Below, in pieces: positions 35,271-44,111 of a stretch of DNA of 64,000 nucleotides. Source of the stretch: Lachnospiraceae bacterium UBA5899 (lineage in GTDB: Bacteria > Bacillota > Clostridia > Lachnospirales > Lachnospiraceae); assembly GCA_002432425.1 (NCBI GenBank), contig DJEL01000012.1:1-64000 (forward strand), written 5' to 3'. The notes beneath the pieces are model-generated. The model did no database searches. It was given only the letters and a program-made list of their open reading frames with translations, and was not told where the DNA came from. The position numbers and the translations under genes were made by a program. Position 1 is the first letter of the stretch. Every line of letters begins with the position of its first letter.

Positions 35271-35537
35271 ATGTTTCGATTATGGGCCAAAACTTTTAAG
35301 AACAGCAAAATGTTAAATGATATGGTTGTGGAGGATGCCGGAACCGATACCCGCACCCATAAAATTTTTCATGCCATTGATGAAATCTGCACGAAATTTG
35401 ACCTTGGGCATCCCATCTGGCTGGACTCCACGGTGCGGGATTTCCAGCTTCACAGCAAAACCCGCTTTACCCAGGACAATTTCACCGAAACCATTCCCTT
35501 CGATTATCTGGAAATACAGGTCATCGAAGAAGATTGA
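35271..35537 (+). CDS. Conserved hypothetical protein (88 aa)
   Basis: A small soluble protein (MFRLWAKTFKNSKMLND... ending YLEIQVIEED). GAAAGGA precedes the ATG and a strong terminator follows, so it is a complete one-gene unit. I recognise it only as a hypothetical protein of the type conserved in Lachnospiraceae. No catalytic motif or membrane segment is visible. Confidence 0.75.
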   Translation: MFRLWAKTFKNSKMLNDMVVEDAGTDTRTHKIFHAIDEICTKFDLGHPIWLDSTVRDFQLHSKTRFTQDNFTETIPFDYLEIQVIEED

Positions 35538-35550
35538 TGTTTCCGACACA

Positions 35551-35578
35551 AAAAGAGGATGCTGCATCCTCTTTTTTT
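35551..35578 (+). terminator. Rho-independent terminator
   Basis: AAAAGAGGAT and ATCCTCTTTT form a long stem around GCTGC, ending in a run of seven T. Confidence 0.9.
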
Positions 35579-35596
35579 ATGCATAAATTTTTCTTC

Positions 35597-35680
35597 TTGA
35601 CATATCCTTACTCATGTAGTAGTATTTCTTCAACGACATGTGGTATTGAATACTACATGTCGCAACCACCAACATGTAAA
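35597..35680 (+). promoter_or_regulatory. trhA promoter with repeated ACATGT-centred dyads
   Basis: TTGACA (35597-35602), 17-base spacer, TAGTAT (35620-35625). CATG-centred motifs occur at about 35614, 35638, 35657 and 35674. The middle two form a 29-bp inverted repeat (35633-35661) with arms like CGACATGTGGTATT. ACKACATGT-type dyads resemble BlaI/MecI-family operators, but no such regulator is nearby. Confidence 0.6.
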
Positions 35681-35738
35681 AGATTTATGATGCAAATATG
35701 TGCCTGCATTTTCAGGCTATGGAAAGGAATGAAGTTTT

Positions 35739-36389
35739 ATGCAGATTACTATTCGTGAACCCGGCAGCGCCATTACTCATTTTATCGGCTGTATGATGGC
35801 CCTTTTTGCTTCCGTCCCCCTGCTTATCAAAGCCGGCGTTTCCGCAGGAGGCCAGACATTTACCGCAATGCTTATTTTCATGCTCAGCATGGTTTTATTA
35901 TATGGCGCAAGTGCCACCTATCATTCCGTAAATTTAAGCGGAAGACCTCTCCGGATTTTCCGGAAGATTGACCATATGATGATTTTCGTGCTGATTGCCG
36001 GTTCCTACACACCGGTATGTCTCATTGTTTTAGGCGGCAAAGAGGGAGTCACCATGCTAACCATTGTATGGAGCATCGCCATTGCCGGCATGCTGATTAA
36101 GGCTTTCTGGATTACCTGTCCGAAATGGTTTTCTTCCGTAATTTATATCGCCATGGGCTGGGTCTGCGTCTTTGTATTCCGTGAACTCATCCATACGCTT
36201 TCCGTTCCGGCTTTCTGCTGGCTTTTGGCAGGCGGTATTATTTACACCGTTGGCGGCATCATTTATGCCTTAAAGCTTCCTATTTTCAATGCGAAGCATG
36301 CAAACTTCGGCTCCCATGAAATTTTCCACCTGTTTGTCATGGCGGGCAGCATCTGCCACTTCATCTTCATGTACTGCTACGTGGCTTAA
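35739..36389 (+). CDS. trhA: TrhA/hemolysin III (PAQR-type) membrane protein
   Basis: A seven-span membrane protein of the PAQR superfamily, reported to influence membrane energetics. The 216 residues contain GSAITHFIGCMMALFASVPL, GASATYHSV, KIDHMMIFVLIAGSYTP and HEIFHLFVMAGSICHF. These hold the conserved His and Asp/Ser residues of the putative metal site. Its promoter carries several dyads; a terminator follows. Confidence 0.92.
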   Translation: MQITIREPGSAITHFIGCMMALFASVPLLIKAGVSAGGQTFTAMLIFMLSMVLLYGASATYHSVNLSGRPLRIFRKIDHMMIFVLIAGSYTPVCLIVLGGKEGVTMLTIVWSIAIAGMLIKAFWITCPKWFSSVIYIAMGWVCVFVFRELIHTLSVPAFCWLLAGGIIYTVGGIIYALKLPIFNAKHANFGSHEIFHLFVMAGSICHFIFMYCYVA

Positions 36390-36411
36390 GAATAAAAATT
36401 ATCATGTAAAG

Positions 36412-36442
36412 GGCATCCGATGTAAAGTCGGGTGCCTTTTTT
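36412..36442 (+). terminator. Terminator after trhA
   Basis: GGCATCCGA pairs with TCGGGTGCC (one G-T) around a 7-base loop, followed by six T. Confidence 0.85.
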
Positions 36443-36456
36443 ATGCATTTTACTAC

Positions 36457-36496
36457 TTTACACCGATTTTACACCGGTCTGCTTTTTGACTTTACA
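36457..36496 (+). promoter_or_regulatory. Pho-box-like TTTACA direct repeats before pstS
   Basis: TTTACA occurs at 36457, 36468 and 36491; the first two have an 11-bp period and the third is close to that phase. TT-A-CA repeats spaced about 5 bases apart are the usual PhoP/PhoB target. TACTCT at 36506 is a possible -10 box. Confidence 0.6.
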
Positions 36497-36566
36497 AACC
36501 GATGCTACTCTTTTCTTGTAAACAAAAAAAGGCATTGCGCCGTAAAAAGAAAAGAGGAATTACATT

Positions 36567-37382
36567 ATGAAAAAGAAAACAGTAGTCAGTTTAGCAGTTG
36601 CAACCATCCTTGCTTTAACCTCCTTAACCGGATGCGGAAACAGCAAGCTTTCCGGAACCGTAGCAACCGACGGCTCCACCTCCATGGAAAAAGTAATCGG
36701 TGCTCTGGGCGAGTCCTTCATGAATGAAAACGACGGTATCCAGTTTACTTACAATCCCACCGGTTCCGGTTCCGGTATCACAGCCGTAGCCGAAGGCAGA
36801 TGCGACATCGGTCTTTCCAGCCGTTCCTTAAAGGATGAAGAAAAGGCACAGGGACTTACCGAAACCGTACTTGCACTGGACGGTATTGCCGTAGTCGTAA
36901 ATCCCGAAAACCAGGTAAATGACTTAAGCATTGAGCAGATTGCTTCCATTTACACCGGTGAAATTACCAACTGGAGCGAAGTCGGCGGTGCTGATGCAGA
37001 AATCGTAGTAATCGGCCGTGAAGCAGGAAGCGGTACCAGAGACGGTTTCGAGTCCATTACCAAGACCTCTGAAAAATGCCAGTACCGTCAGGAACTTACT
37101 TCTACCGGTGATGTCATCACAACCGTAAGCCAGAACCCGGATGCCATCGGTTACACCTCCCTTTCCGCAGTAAAGGACAGCGTAAAAGCTCTCAGTGTCG
37201 GCGGTGTGGCTCCTTCCGAAGAAACCGTAAAAGACGGCAGCTATGCAATCCAGCGTCCCTTCGTTTTAGTAACCAAGGACGGTGTAAAGCTCTCTGATGC
37301 AGCACAGGCATTCTTTGACTATGTAACCAGTGACAAGGTTGCCGACATCATTACCGACGCCGGTGTTGTACCTGTAAAATAA
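36567..37382 (+). CDS. pstS: Phosphate-binding lipoprotein of the Pst transporter
   Basis: Captures phosphate outside the membrane and delivers it to PstCA. The 271-residue protein has a lipoprotein signal with LTGC lipobox. The mature part contains the phosphate-contact segments DGSTSMEKV, YNPTGSGSGITAV and REAGSGTRDGF. It is the first gene of the pst-pho block and sits behind Pho-box-like repeats, so it should be induced by phosphate limitation. Confidence 0.96.
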   Translation: MKKKTVVSLAVATILALTSLTGCGNSKLSGTVATDGSTSMEKVIGALGESFMNENDGIQFTYNPTGSGSGITAVAEGRCDIGLSSRSLKDEEKAQGLTETVLALDGIAVVVNPENQVNDLSIEQIASIYTGEITNWSEVGGADAEIVVIGREAGSGTRDGFESITKTSEKCQYRQELTSTGDVITTVSQNPDAIGYTSLSAVKDSVKALSVGGVAPSEETVKDGSYAIQRPFVLVTKDGVKLSDAAQAFFDYVTSDKVADIITDAGVVPVK

Positions 37383-37431
37383 CCGTTTCTGAAATTCTCT
37401 GAAACAAAAAAAGAAAGGTATGAGGATTTGT

Positions 37432-38295
37432 ATGAAAAAACAACGAGCTTTTGAACGAATTGTAGCAGGTATCTTCCTGATTCTGGGAATGATTACCGTA
37501 GTATCCGTACTTCTGATTACCATATACTTAGTGATAGCCGGGGTTCCGGCTATCCGCAAAATCGGACTGATTTCCTTTTTATTCGGGAAAGAATGGCATT
37601 CTACGGCTGCAACCCCTGAGTTCGGCATCCTCCCTTTTATTTTAACCAGTATTTACGGTACGCTCTGTGCCGTAATACTGGGAGCCCCTATTGGATTTTT
37701 AACAGCCGTGTTTCTTTCCAAGATGGCTCCCTGCAATCTGCGCCGCGCCGTAGAAACCGCCGTCAGTCTGTTAGCCGGAATTCCTTCCGTTGTATATGGT
37801 CTGGTGGGTATGCTGATTTTGGTGCCTGCCATCCGTAATCTGTTTCATATTCCCGACGGTGCCAGCCTCCTTGCCGCCATCGTTGTACTGGCAATCATGG
37901 TACTGCCGTCCATCATCAAGGTTTCCTTAAATGCTCTGGACGCCGTACCGAAAGAATACGAAGAGGCTTCCCTTGCATTGGGAGCCACGCCGGTGGAAAC
38001 CTACTTCAAGGTATCCGTTCCGGCAGCAAAAAGCGGTATTGCCGCAGCCATCGTTTTAGGTGTTGGCCGTGCCATCGGCGAAGCCATGGCGGTCATGATG
38101 GTATCCGGCAACGTGCCCAATATGCCTTCCCTTTTCCAGAGCGTCCGTTTCTTAACGACAGCGGTAGCCAGTGAAATGTCCTACTCCTCCGGTCTGCAGA
38201 GACAGGCTCTGTTCTCCATTGCTCTGGTATTGTTCTTCTTTATTATGCTGATTAACGCAACCTTAAACTTTTTCCTGAAACGGAAAAAAGACTAA
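37432..38295 (+). CDS. pstC: Phosphate ABC transporter permease PstC
   Basis: One of two permeases forming the phosphate channel. The 287 residues have six hydrophobic helices and the ABC-permease loop EEASLALGATPVETYFKVSVP with AIGEAMAVMMVSGN. The start at 37432 is preferred because GAGG lies seven bases upstream; an ATG four codons earlier is also in frame. Confidence 0.94.
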   Translation: MKKQRAFERIVAGIFLILGMITVVSVLLITIYLVIAGVPAIRKIGLISFLFGKEWHSTAATPEFGILPFILTSIYGTLCAVILGAPIGFLTAVFLSKMAPCNLRRAVETAVSLLAGIPSVVYGLVGMLILVPAIRNLFHIPDGASLLAAIVVLAIMVLPSIIKVSLNALDAVPKEYEEASLALGATPVETYFKVSVPAAKSGIAAAIVLGVGRAIGEAMAVMMVSGNVPNMPSLFQSVRFLTTAVASEMSYSSGLQRQALFSIALVLFFFIMLINATLNFFLKRKKD

Positions 38296-38300
38296 CCAAA

Positions 38301-38322
38301 TGCCTGTCTTTCGCGACAGGCA
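38301..38322 (+). other. Intercistronic hairpin between pstC and pstA
   Basis: TGCCTGTC and GACAGGCA form an 8-bp stem with a 6-base loop. No T-tract follows, so it is more likely an mRNA-stability or processing element than a terminator. Confidence 0.6.
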
Positions 38323-38348
38323 GAAAACAGAAAGGTCCGAAGATTTCT

Positions 38349-39212
38349 ATGAAGAAAACCTCTCTTTCCACAAGCAGAAAAATCTATATCGGCATCATGA
38401 AAGCCCTCATGTGGGTTTCCGTACTGTTCACCTGTGCGCTGGTTCTGTTCCTGATTATCTATGTACTCTTTAAGGGATTTCCCCACATTACCTGGAAATT
38501 CCTCACCACAAAGCCCAGCTACCTTACAGATGAAATCGGCATCCTGCCCGATATTTTGAATACGATTTACATCATACTGGCAACGCTTCTTCTGGTTCTC
38601 CCCTTAGGAGTCGGTGCTGCCGTGTACCTGACGGAATATGCTAAGAACAAAAAGATTGTAACCCTGATTGAATATGCCGCCGAAACCCTTTCCGGCATCC
38701 CTTCCATTATATACGGTCTGGTGGGCATGCTTTTCTTCTGCCAGTTTTTATCCATGAAAACATCCCTGTTGGCGGGCGCCATGACACTGGTTATCATGAA
38801 CCTTCCCACCGTCATGCGGACCACGCAGGAAAGCTTAAAGACTGTTCCCCAGAGCTACCGGGAAGGTGCTTTCGGACTGGGCGCCGGTAAATGGCGTGTC
38901 ATCCGCACGGTGGTACTCCCCGGTTGTATCGACGGTGTGGTAACCGGTCTTATCCTCTCCGTAGGACGTATCATCGGTGAATCGGCTGCCCTGCTTTTCA
39001 CGGCAGGTTTTGCCCATGCCTTAAACGATATTTTCCACGGACTTACCAGTTCCGGTGCCACGCTTACCGTTGCTCTTTACGTGTACGCCAAAGAGCAGGG
39101 TGATTTCGATACCGCCTTTGCCATTGCCGCCATTCTGATGATTATGACACTGATTATCAATCTGCTGGCTGATTTTGCAGGCAGATATTTCAAGAAAAAG
39201 AACGCCGGCTGA
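38349..39212 (+). CDS. pstA: Phosphate ABC transporter permease PstA
   Basis: Second phosphate permease. The 287 residues have six membrane spans. Family signatures are AETLSGIPSIIYGLVGMLFF, YREGAFGLGAGKWRVIRTVVLP and RIIGESAALLFTAG. It is followed by pstB after 26 bp. Confidence 0.95.
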   Translation: MKKTSLSTSRKIYIGIMKALMWVSVLFTCALVLFLIIYVLFKGFPHITWKFLTTKPSYLTDEIGILPDILNTIYIILATLLLVLPLGVGAAVYLTEYAKNKKIVTLIEYAAETLSGIPSIIYGLVGMLFFCQFLSMKTSLLAGAMTLVIMNLPTVMRTTQESLKTVPQSYREGAFGLGAGKWRVIRTVVLPGCIDGVVTGLILSVGRIIGESAALLFTAGFAHALNDIFHGLTSSGATLTVALYVYAKEQGDFDTAFAIAAILMIMTLIINLLADFAGRYFKKKNAG

Positions 39213-39238
39213 TTTTCCGGTATAAAAGGAGATTTCCT

Positions 39239-39994
39239 ATGAAAGACATTATTACCGTTAAAGACCTCTGCCTCTGGTACGGAAATACCCAGGCACTGAA
39301 AAACATTGAAATCGGCATTAAGGAAAATGCCATTACCGCTTTAATCGGACCCTCCGGCTGCGGCAAGTCCACTTTCTTAAAGACCTTAAACCGCATGAAC
39401 GACCTGGTTCCCGATGTCAAAATCACCGGAAAAGTGGAATATGACGGCAAGGACATTTTTGCTCCCGGCGTGGACGTCAACGAGCTGCGCCGCGATATCG
39501 GCATGGTGTTCCAGAAGCCCAATCCTTTTCCCATGAGTGTCTATGACAATATCGCCTACGGTCCCCGTATCCACGGCATCAAAAATAAGGCAAAGTTAGA
39601 TGAAATCGTGGAGGAGTCCTTAAAGGACGCCGCTATCTGGGATGAATTAAAGGACCGCTTAAAGAAATCCGCTCTCGGTCTTTCCGGCGGTCAGCAGCAG
39701 AGACTCTGTATCGCAAGAGCGCTGGCTGTCAGCCCCAAAGTGCTTCTTATGGATGAGCCCACCAGTGCGCTGGACCCCATTTCCACTTCCAAAATCGAAG
39801 ACCTTGCCATGGAATTAAAGAAGAAATACACGATTGTCATTGTTACGCATAACATGCAGCAGGCTGCCCGTATTTCCGACCAGACCGCTTTCTTCCTTCT
39901 GGGAAATCTGATTGAGTACAATGACACCGAAAAGCTTTTTGCAAATCCGAACGACAAACGGACGGAAGACTATATTACAGGGAGGTTTGGCTGA
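39239..39994 (+). CDS. pstB: Phosphate ABC transporter ATP-binding protein
   Basis: Powers phosphate uptake. The 251 residues have Walker A GPSGCGKST near residue 38, the signature LSGGQQQRLCIARAL, Walker B LLMDEPTSALDP and the switch histidine in IVIVTHNMQQ. The stop overlaps the phoU start by one base. Confidence 0.97.
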   Translation: MKDIITVKDLCLWYGNTQALKNIEIGIKENAITALIGPSGCGKSTFLKTLNRMNDLVPDVKITGKVEYDGKDIFAPGVDVNELRRDIGMVFQKPNPFPMSVYDNIAYGPRIHGIKNKAKLDEIVEESLKDAAIWDELKDRLKKSALGLSGGQQQRLCIARALAVSPKVLLMDEPTSALDPISTSKIEDLAMELKKKYTIVIVTHNMQQAARISDQTAFFLLGNLIEYNDTEKLFANPNDKRTEDYITGRFG

Positions 39995-40647
39995 TGCGCA
40001 ACAAATTCGACGAACAGTTAAAGCTGTTAAACAAAAATCTTATCGAAATGGGCTCTCTGTGCCAGGAATCCATTTCTTTATCCGCACTGGCACTGATGGA
40101 GGGAAAGCCCGAAAAATGCAAAAAGGTCATTCCCATTACCGAAGAAATCGACCATATGGAGCGGAGCATCGAATCCATCTGCTTAAAAATGCTTTTACAG
40201 CAGCAACCTGTGGCAAGGGACTTGCGCCAAATCTCCGCAGCGCTTAAAATGATTACAGACATGGACAGAATCGGCGTGCAGGCAGCCGACATTGCCGATA
40301 TCATTACGTTCTTAAACGGCAGAACCGGCGAAGAATGCTCCTACATTCAGCATATGGCAAAATCCACCATCCAGATGGTTACAGACAGTATCGATGCCTA
40401 TGTAAAGCAGGACCCGCTGCTCGCCCAGAAGGTCATCGTGGATGACGATATTGTGGACGACGATTTTTCCAAGGCCAAGAATTTCTTAATTGATATGATT
40501 AGCCAGAATACGGCTGACGGGGAATATGCCATGGATTTACTGATGATTGCCAAGTATTTTGAACGTATCGGCGATCACGCGGTAAACATTGCCGAATGGG
40601 TGCAGTTCTCTGTCACCGGCGTGCATAAAGGAGAAGCAGAACTATGA
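39994..40647 (+). CDS. phoU: Phosphate signalling protein PhoU
   Basis: Couples the Pst transporter to PhoR and dampens uptake when phosphate is plentiful. The 217 residues form two repeated three-helix bundles, each ending in an E..D-type metal cluster; MDRIGVQAADIADI and FERIGDHAVNIAEWV are the family marks. It overlaps both pstB and phoP. Confidence 0.95.
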   Translation: MRNKFDEQLKLLNKNLIEMGSLCQESISLSALALMEGKPEKCKKVIPITEEIDHMERSIESICLKMLLQQQPVARDLRQISAALKMITDMDRIGVQAADIADIITFLNGRTGEECSYIQHMAKSTIQMVTDSIDAYVKQDPLLAQKVIVDDDIVDDDFSKAKNFLIDMISQNTADGEYAMDLLMIAKYFERIGDHAVNIAEWVQFSVTGVHKGEAEL

Positions 40648-41318
40648 TTTGGTGTGTGGACGACGACAGTGCCATCAGGGATATTGAAGTGTATACCTTA
40701 AATGCCACAGGATTTGAAGCAAAGGGCTTTGCAGACGGGGTTTCCATGCTACATGCCCTTTCCGAGGAAAAACCGCAGCTTATTATCCTGGATATCATGA
40801 TGCCGGAATTGGACGGCGTGGAAGTGTTGAAAAGGCTTCGCACCATGCCGGAGACCCAGAAAATTCCCGTTATTATGGCAACTGCCAAGGGCATGGAATA
40901 TGATAAAATCCAGAGTCTGGACTTAGGCGCCGACGATTATCTGGTAAAGCCCTTCGGCGTTATGGAACTGGTTTCCCGTGTGAAAGCTGTTCTTCGCCGC
41001 TGTGAGGATACCGTGCCCACCCAAACCCTTTCCCTACTGGGCATTACCATGCAGGTTGACAACCGCGTGGTAACCGTGGACGGTGAAACAGTTGCCCTCA
41101 CCTACAAGGAATTTGAACTGCTACACCTGTTTTTATCCCACGTCGGTGTGGTTTTTTCCCGTGAAAAACTGCTGAATGCCGTATGGGGCGTGGATTACTA
41201 CGGGGAGACCCGCACCGTGGATATGCACATCAAAACCTTACGAAAAAAACTTGGAAAATACGGCTCAATGATTAAAACCGTAATCAGTGTCGGATACAGA
41301 ATGGAGGCATCTTTATGA
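40644..41318 (+). CDS. phoP: Response regulator, PhoP/PhoB type
   Basis: Transcription factor of the phosphate regulon. The 224 residues have a receiver domain with the phospho-acceptor Asp in ILDIMMPELDG (residue about 50), Thr/Ala in MATAKG and Lys in YLVKPFG. A winged-helix DNA-binding domain follows (YKEFELLHLFLSHVG; GETRTVDMHIKTLRKKLG). It overlaps phoU and phoR by 4 bp each. Confidence 0.95.
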   Translation: MIWCVDDDSAIRDIEVYTLNATGFEAKGFADGVSMLHALSEEKPQLIILDIMMPELDGVEVLKRLRTMPETQKIPVIMATAKGMEYDKIQSLDLGADDYLVKPFGVMELVSRVKAVLRRCEDTVPTQTLSLLGITMQVDNRVVTVDGETVALTYKEFELLHLFLSHVGVVFSREKLLNAVWGVDYYGETRTVDMHIKTLRKKLGKYGSMIKTVISVGYRMEASL

Positions 41319-42973
41319 CAAAGAAAATATTTCATTCCATCCTTTTAGTAGCCTGCACGGTGCTTCTTGCCTGCTACCTTGTCATACTGACTTCCTTAAA
41401 CGATTATTTTACCTCTTTAAGGAAATCCCAGTTGAAAACCCAGTTAAGCTTTGCCTCGACCGCCGTGGAGGACGAGGGTATCGAATATTTGAAAAATGTG
41501 GAAAACGGTGAATACCGCCTTACTCTCATTGATACGGACGGCACCGTCCTTTATGATACCGATGCAGATACCGCTGTCATGGAAAACCATAGCGACAGAA
41601 GGGAATTTCAGGAGGCTTTCCTCTCCGGCTACGGAGAGTCCCACCGCTATTCCCGCACCCTTACGGAACAGACCTATTATTTTGCTAAGAAGCTCTCCGA
41701 TGGCAGGGTGCTCCGTATTTCCACCAGTCAGGTAACCATTGTTTCTCTCCTGCTTGGTATGCTGCAGCCGCTTTTGGTCATTGCATTCCTTGCCATCCTG
41801 CTTTCCGTTTTCCTGGCAAAGCGCGCTTCCCGAAATCTGGTAAAGCCTTTAAACAATCTGGATTTGAACGACCCGCTTTCCAATGATGTGTACGAGGAAT
41901 TGAGCCCACTGCTCCGCCATATGGCACAGCAGAACAAACAGATTGCCCTGCAGATGAATGAACTTTCCCGGAGCCAGAACGAATTTAACGCCATTACTTC
42001 CAACATGAGTGAAGGCTTAATCGTCTTAAATAAGGACGGTGTGGTAGTCAGTCTGAATACCGCCGCCCGGAAGATTTTTGAAGCGGAAGAAGACAGCATT
42101 GGCAAGGATTTTCTTACCATAGACCGTACACCCGAAATCAGCCGCGCCATCAAGGAAACCCTGTCCGGCAAGAAACAGGAGCTTGAATACAAAAAGAACG
42201 GCAGAAATTACGAATTGTGCATCAACAAGATTGTGGAAAAGGACGAGGTTATCGGTGTGCTTTTACTCGCCATCGACAATACCGAAAAAATACAGGCGGA
42301 GCAGAACCGCAGAGAGTTTACCGCCAATGTTTCCCATGAGCTGAAAACCCCGCTCCAGTCCATTATCGGCAGCGCCGACCTAATCGAAAGCGGCCTTGTA
42401 AAGCCGGAGGATATGCCACGCTTTATCGGTCATATCAAGACGGATGCGGCACGGCTGGTGTCCTTGGTCAGCGACATCATCCGCCTGTCCCAGCTTGATG
42501 AAAATACGGAAATGAGCTGGGAAAATGTGGATGCCCTCTCCGTTGCGAAAGAGGCGCTGGAAATGGTGGGACCCATTGCGGAAAGCCGCAACATTTCCCT
42601 GACAATAGAAGGGGAGCCTGCCCCGCTTACAAGCGTTCACAAGCTCCTCTATGATATCATTTATAATCTATGCGACAATGCCGTAAAGTACAACAAAGAA
42701 GGCGGCTTTGTCAAAGTAAATGTAAAAACTGCCGGTGGCAAAGTACAGGTTGCCGTCAGCGACAACGGTGTAGGAATTGCTCCCGTCGACCAGTCCCGCG
42801 TATTTGAGCGCTTCTACCGGGTGGACAAAAGCCACTCCCGTGAAAGTGGCGGCACCGGTCTCGGTCTTTCCATTGTTAAGCATGCCGTAGCCTACTTAAA
42901 AGGAAGCATCTCCTTAGAGAGTACCTTAGGAAAGGGAACCACCATTACGGTTTCGTTCCCTGCAGAAAAGTAA
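41315..42973 (+). CDS. phoR: Sensor histidine kinase, PhoR type
   Basis: Phosphorylates the adjacent response regulator. The 552 residues run: membrane span 1 (about 5-27), an extracytoplasmic sensor of about 110 residues, span 2 (about 143-167), a HAMP-like linker, a PAS domain (about 225-320), the HisKA box FTANVSHELKTPLQSIIGSA with the phospho-accepting His near 342, and the ATPase domain (NLCDNAVKYN, DNGVGI, GGTGLGLSIVKH). Placement after pstSCAB-phoU supports the phosphate assignment. Confidence 0.94.
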   Translation: MTKKIFHSILLVACTVLLACYLVILTSLNDYFTSLRKSQLKTQLSFASTAVEDEGIEYLKNVENGEYRLTLIDTDGTVLYDTDADTAVMENHSDRREFQEAFLSGYGESHRYSRTLTEQTYYFAKKLSDGRVLRISTSQVTIVSLLLGMLQPLLVIAFLAILLSVFLAKRASRNLVKPLNNLDLNDPLSNDVYEELSPLLRHMAQQNKQIALQMNELSRSQNEFNAITSNMSEGLIVLNKDGVVVSLNTAARKIFEAEEDSIGKDFLTIDRTPEISRAIKETLSGKKQELEYKKNGRNYELCINKIVEKDEVIGVLLLAIDNTEKIQAEQNRREFTANVSHELKTPLQSIIGSADLIESGLVKPEDMPRFIGHIKTDAARLVSLVSDIIRLSQLDENTEMSWENVDALSVAKEALEMVGPIAESRNISLTIEGEPAPLTSVHKLLYDIIYNLCDNAVKYNKEGGFVKVNVKTAGGKVQVAVSDNGVGIAPVDQSRVFERFYRVDKSHSRESGGTGLGLSIVKHAVAYLKGSISLESTLGKGTTITVSFPAEK

Positions 42974-42979
42974 TCCCCA

Positions 42980-43990
42980 TTAATAACCGTTGGGGTTGCT
43001 ACTCTGCCATCTCCAGGAGTCCTCGCACATTTCCTTAATTCCGTACTGTGCTTTCCAGCCCAGTTCCTTCCATGCCTTGTCTGCATTGGAATAGTTTACC
43101 GGAATATCGCCCGCACGTCTGGGCTTGAATTCAAAGGGAATGGTAATGCCCGTGGCTGCTTCAAAATTATGGATCACATCCAGAACACTGTATCCAATGC
43201 CGGTTCCCAGATTGTAAATATCGAGGCCGGCATTTTTTTTCAGTCTTTCCAGCGCCTTTACGTGACCGGTTGCCAGGTCGAGTACGTGAATGTAGTCGCG
43301 GATGCAGGTGCCGTCCGGCGTGGGATAATCGTTGCCGAACACGCCTAACTTCGGCAGCTTTCCAACCGCTACCTGGGTAATATAGGGCATCAGATTGTTG
43401 GGAATGCCGTTGGGATTTTCGCCAATCTTTCCGCTCTTGTGCGCACCGATGGGATTAAAGTAACGGAGCAGGATGACATTCCATACAGGGTCTGCCTTCT
43501 GGATATCGGTTAAAATCTGCTCCAGCATGGACTTCGTCCAGCCGTAAGGGTTGGTGCAGCTTCCTTTCGGAGTTTCTTCCGTAACAGGTACTTTTTCCGG
43601 TTCACCGTAAACGGTTGCGGAGGAGGAGAAAATGATATTCTTTACATTGTGTTTTCTCATCACATCCAGCAAAATCAGGGTACCCGTGATATTGTTGTTG
43701 TAGTATTCCCAGGGCTTCTGTACGGACTCTCCGACTGCCTTTAAGCCTGCGAAGTGAATGACCGCTTCAATCTTTTCTTTGGCGAAAATTTCTTCCGTCG
43801 CCTCTCTGTCCAGAATGTCTGCCTTATAAAAAGTAAGGGTTTTTCCGGTAATCTCCTGTACTCTTTCCAGTGCCACTTCGCTGGAATTGCTCAGGTTATC
43901 CATAACCACTACGTCATAGCCTGCATTCTGTAATTCTATTACGGTATGGCTGCCGATATAACCGGCGCCGCCTGTTACCAAAATTGCCAT
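42980..43990 (-). CDS. galE: UDP-glucose 4-epimerase
   Basis: Interconverts UDP-glucose and UDP-galactose with bound NAD. The 336-residue short-chain dehydrogenase fold starts with VTGGAGYIGSHTVIELQNAG. It has catalytic Ser and the YxxxK pair (SSSATVYGEP; NPYGWTKSMLEQI). AGGA precedes the ATG. It converges on phoR with only 6 bp between stops and lies downstream of another nucleotide-sugar gene. Confidence 0.97.
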   Translation of the reverse strand: MAILVTGGAGYIGSHTVIELQNAGYDVVVMDNLSNSSEVALERVQEITGKTLTFYKADILDREATEEIFAKEKIEAVIHFAGLKAVGESVQKPWEYYNNNITGTLILLDVMRKHNVKNIIFSSSATVYGEPEKVPVTEETPKGSCTNPYGWTKSMLEQILTDIQKADPVWNVILLRYFNPIGAHKSGKIGENPNGIPNNLMPYITQVAVGKLPKLGVFGNDYPTPDGTCIRDYIHVLDLATGHVKALERLKKNAGLDIYNLGTGIGYSVLDVIHNFEAATGITIPFEFKPRRAGDIPVNYSNADKAWKELGWKAQYGIKEMCEDSWRWQSSNPNGY

Positions 43991-44111
43991 AGTAAATTCC
44001 TGCCTTTCCTCACCTGCAACCCCCCGGTACTCACAAGGGCGCGTGTGAAATCATATTTGTTTTGTATACATTAAGTGTAGCTGATTTTACACACCTTAAC
44101 AACTTTAAATT

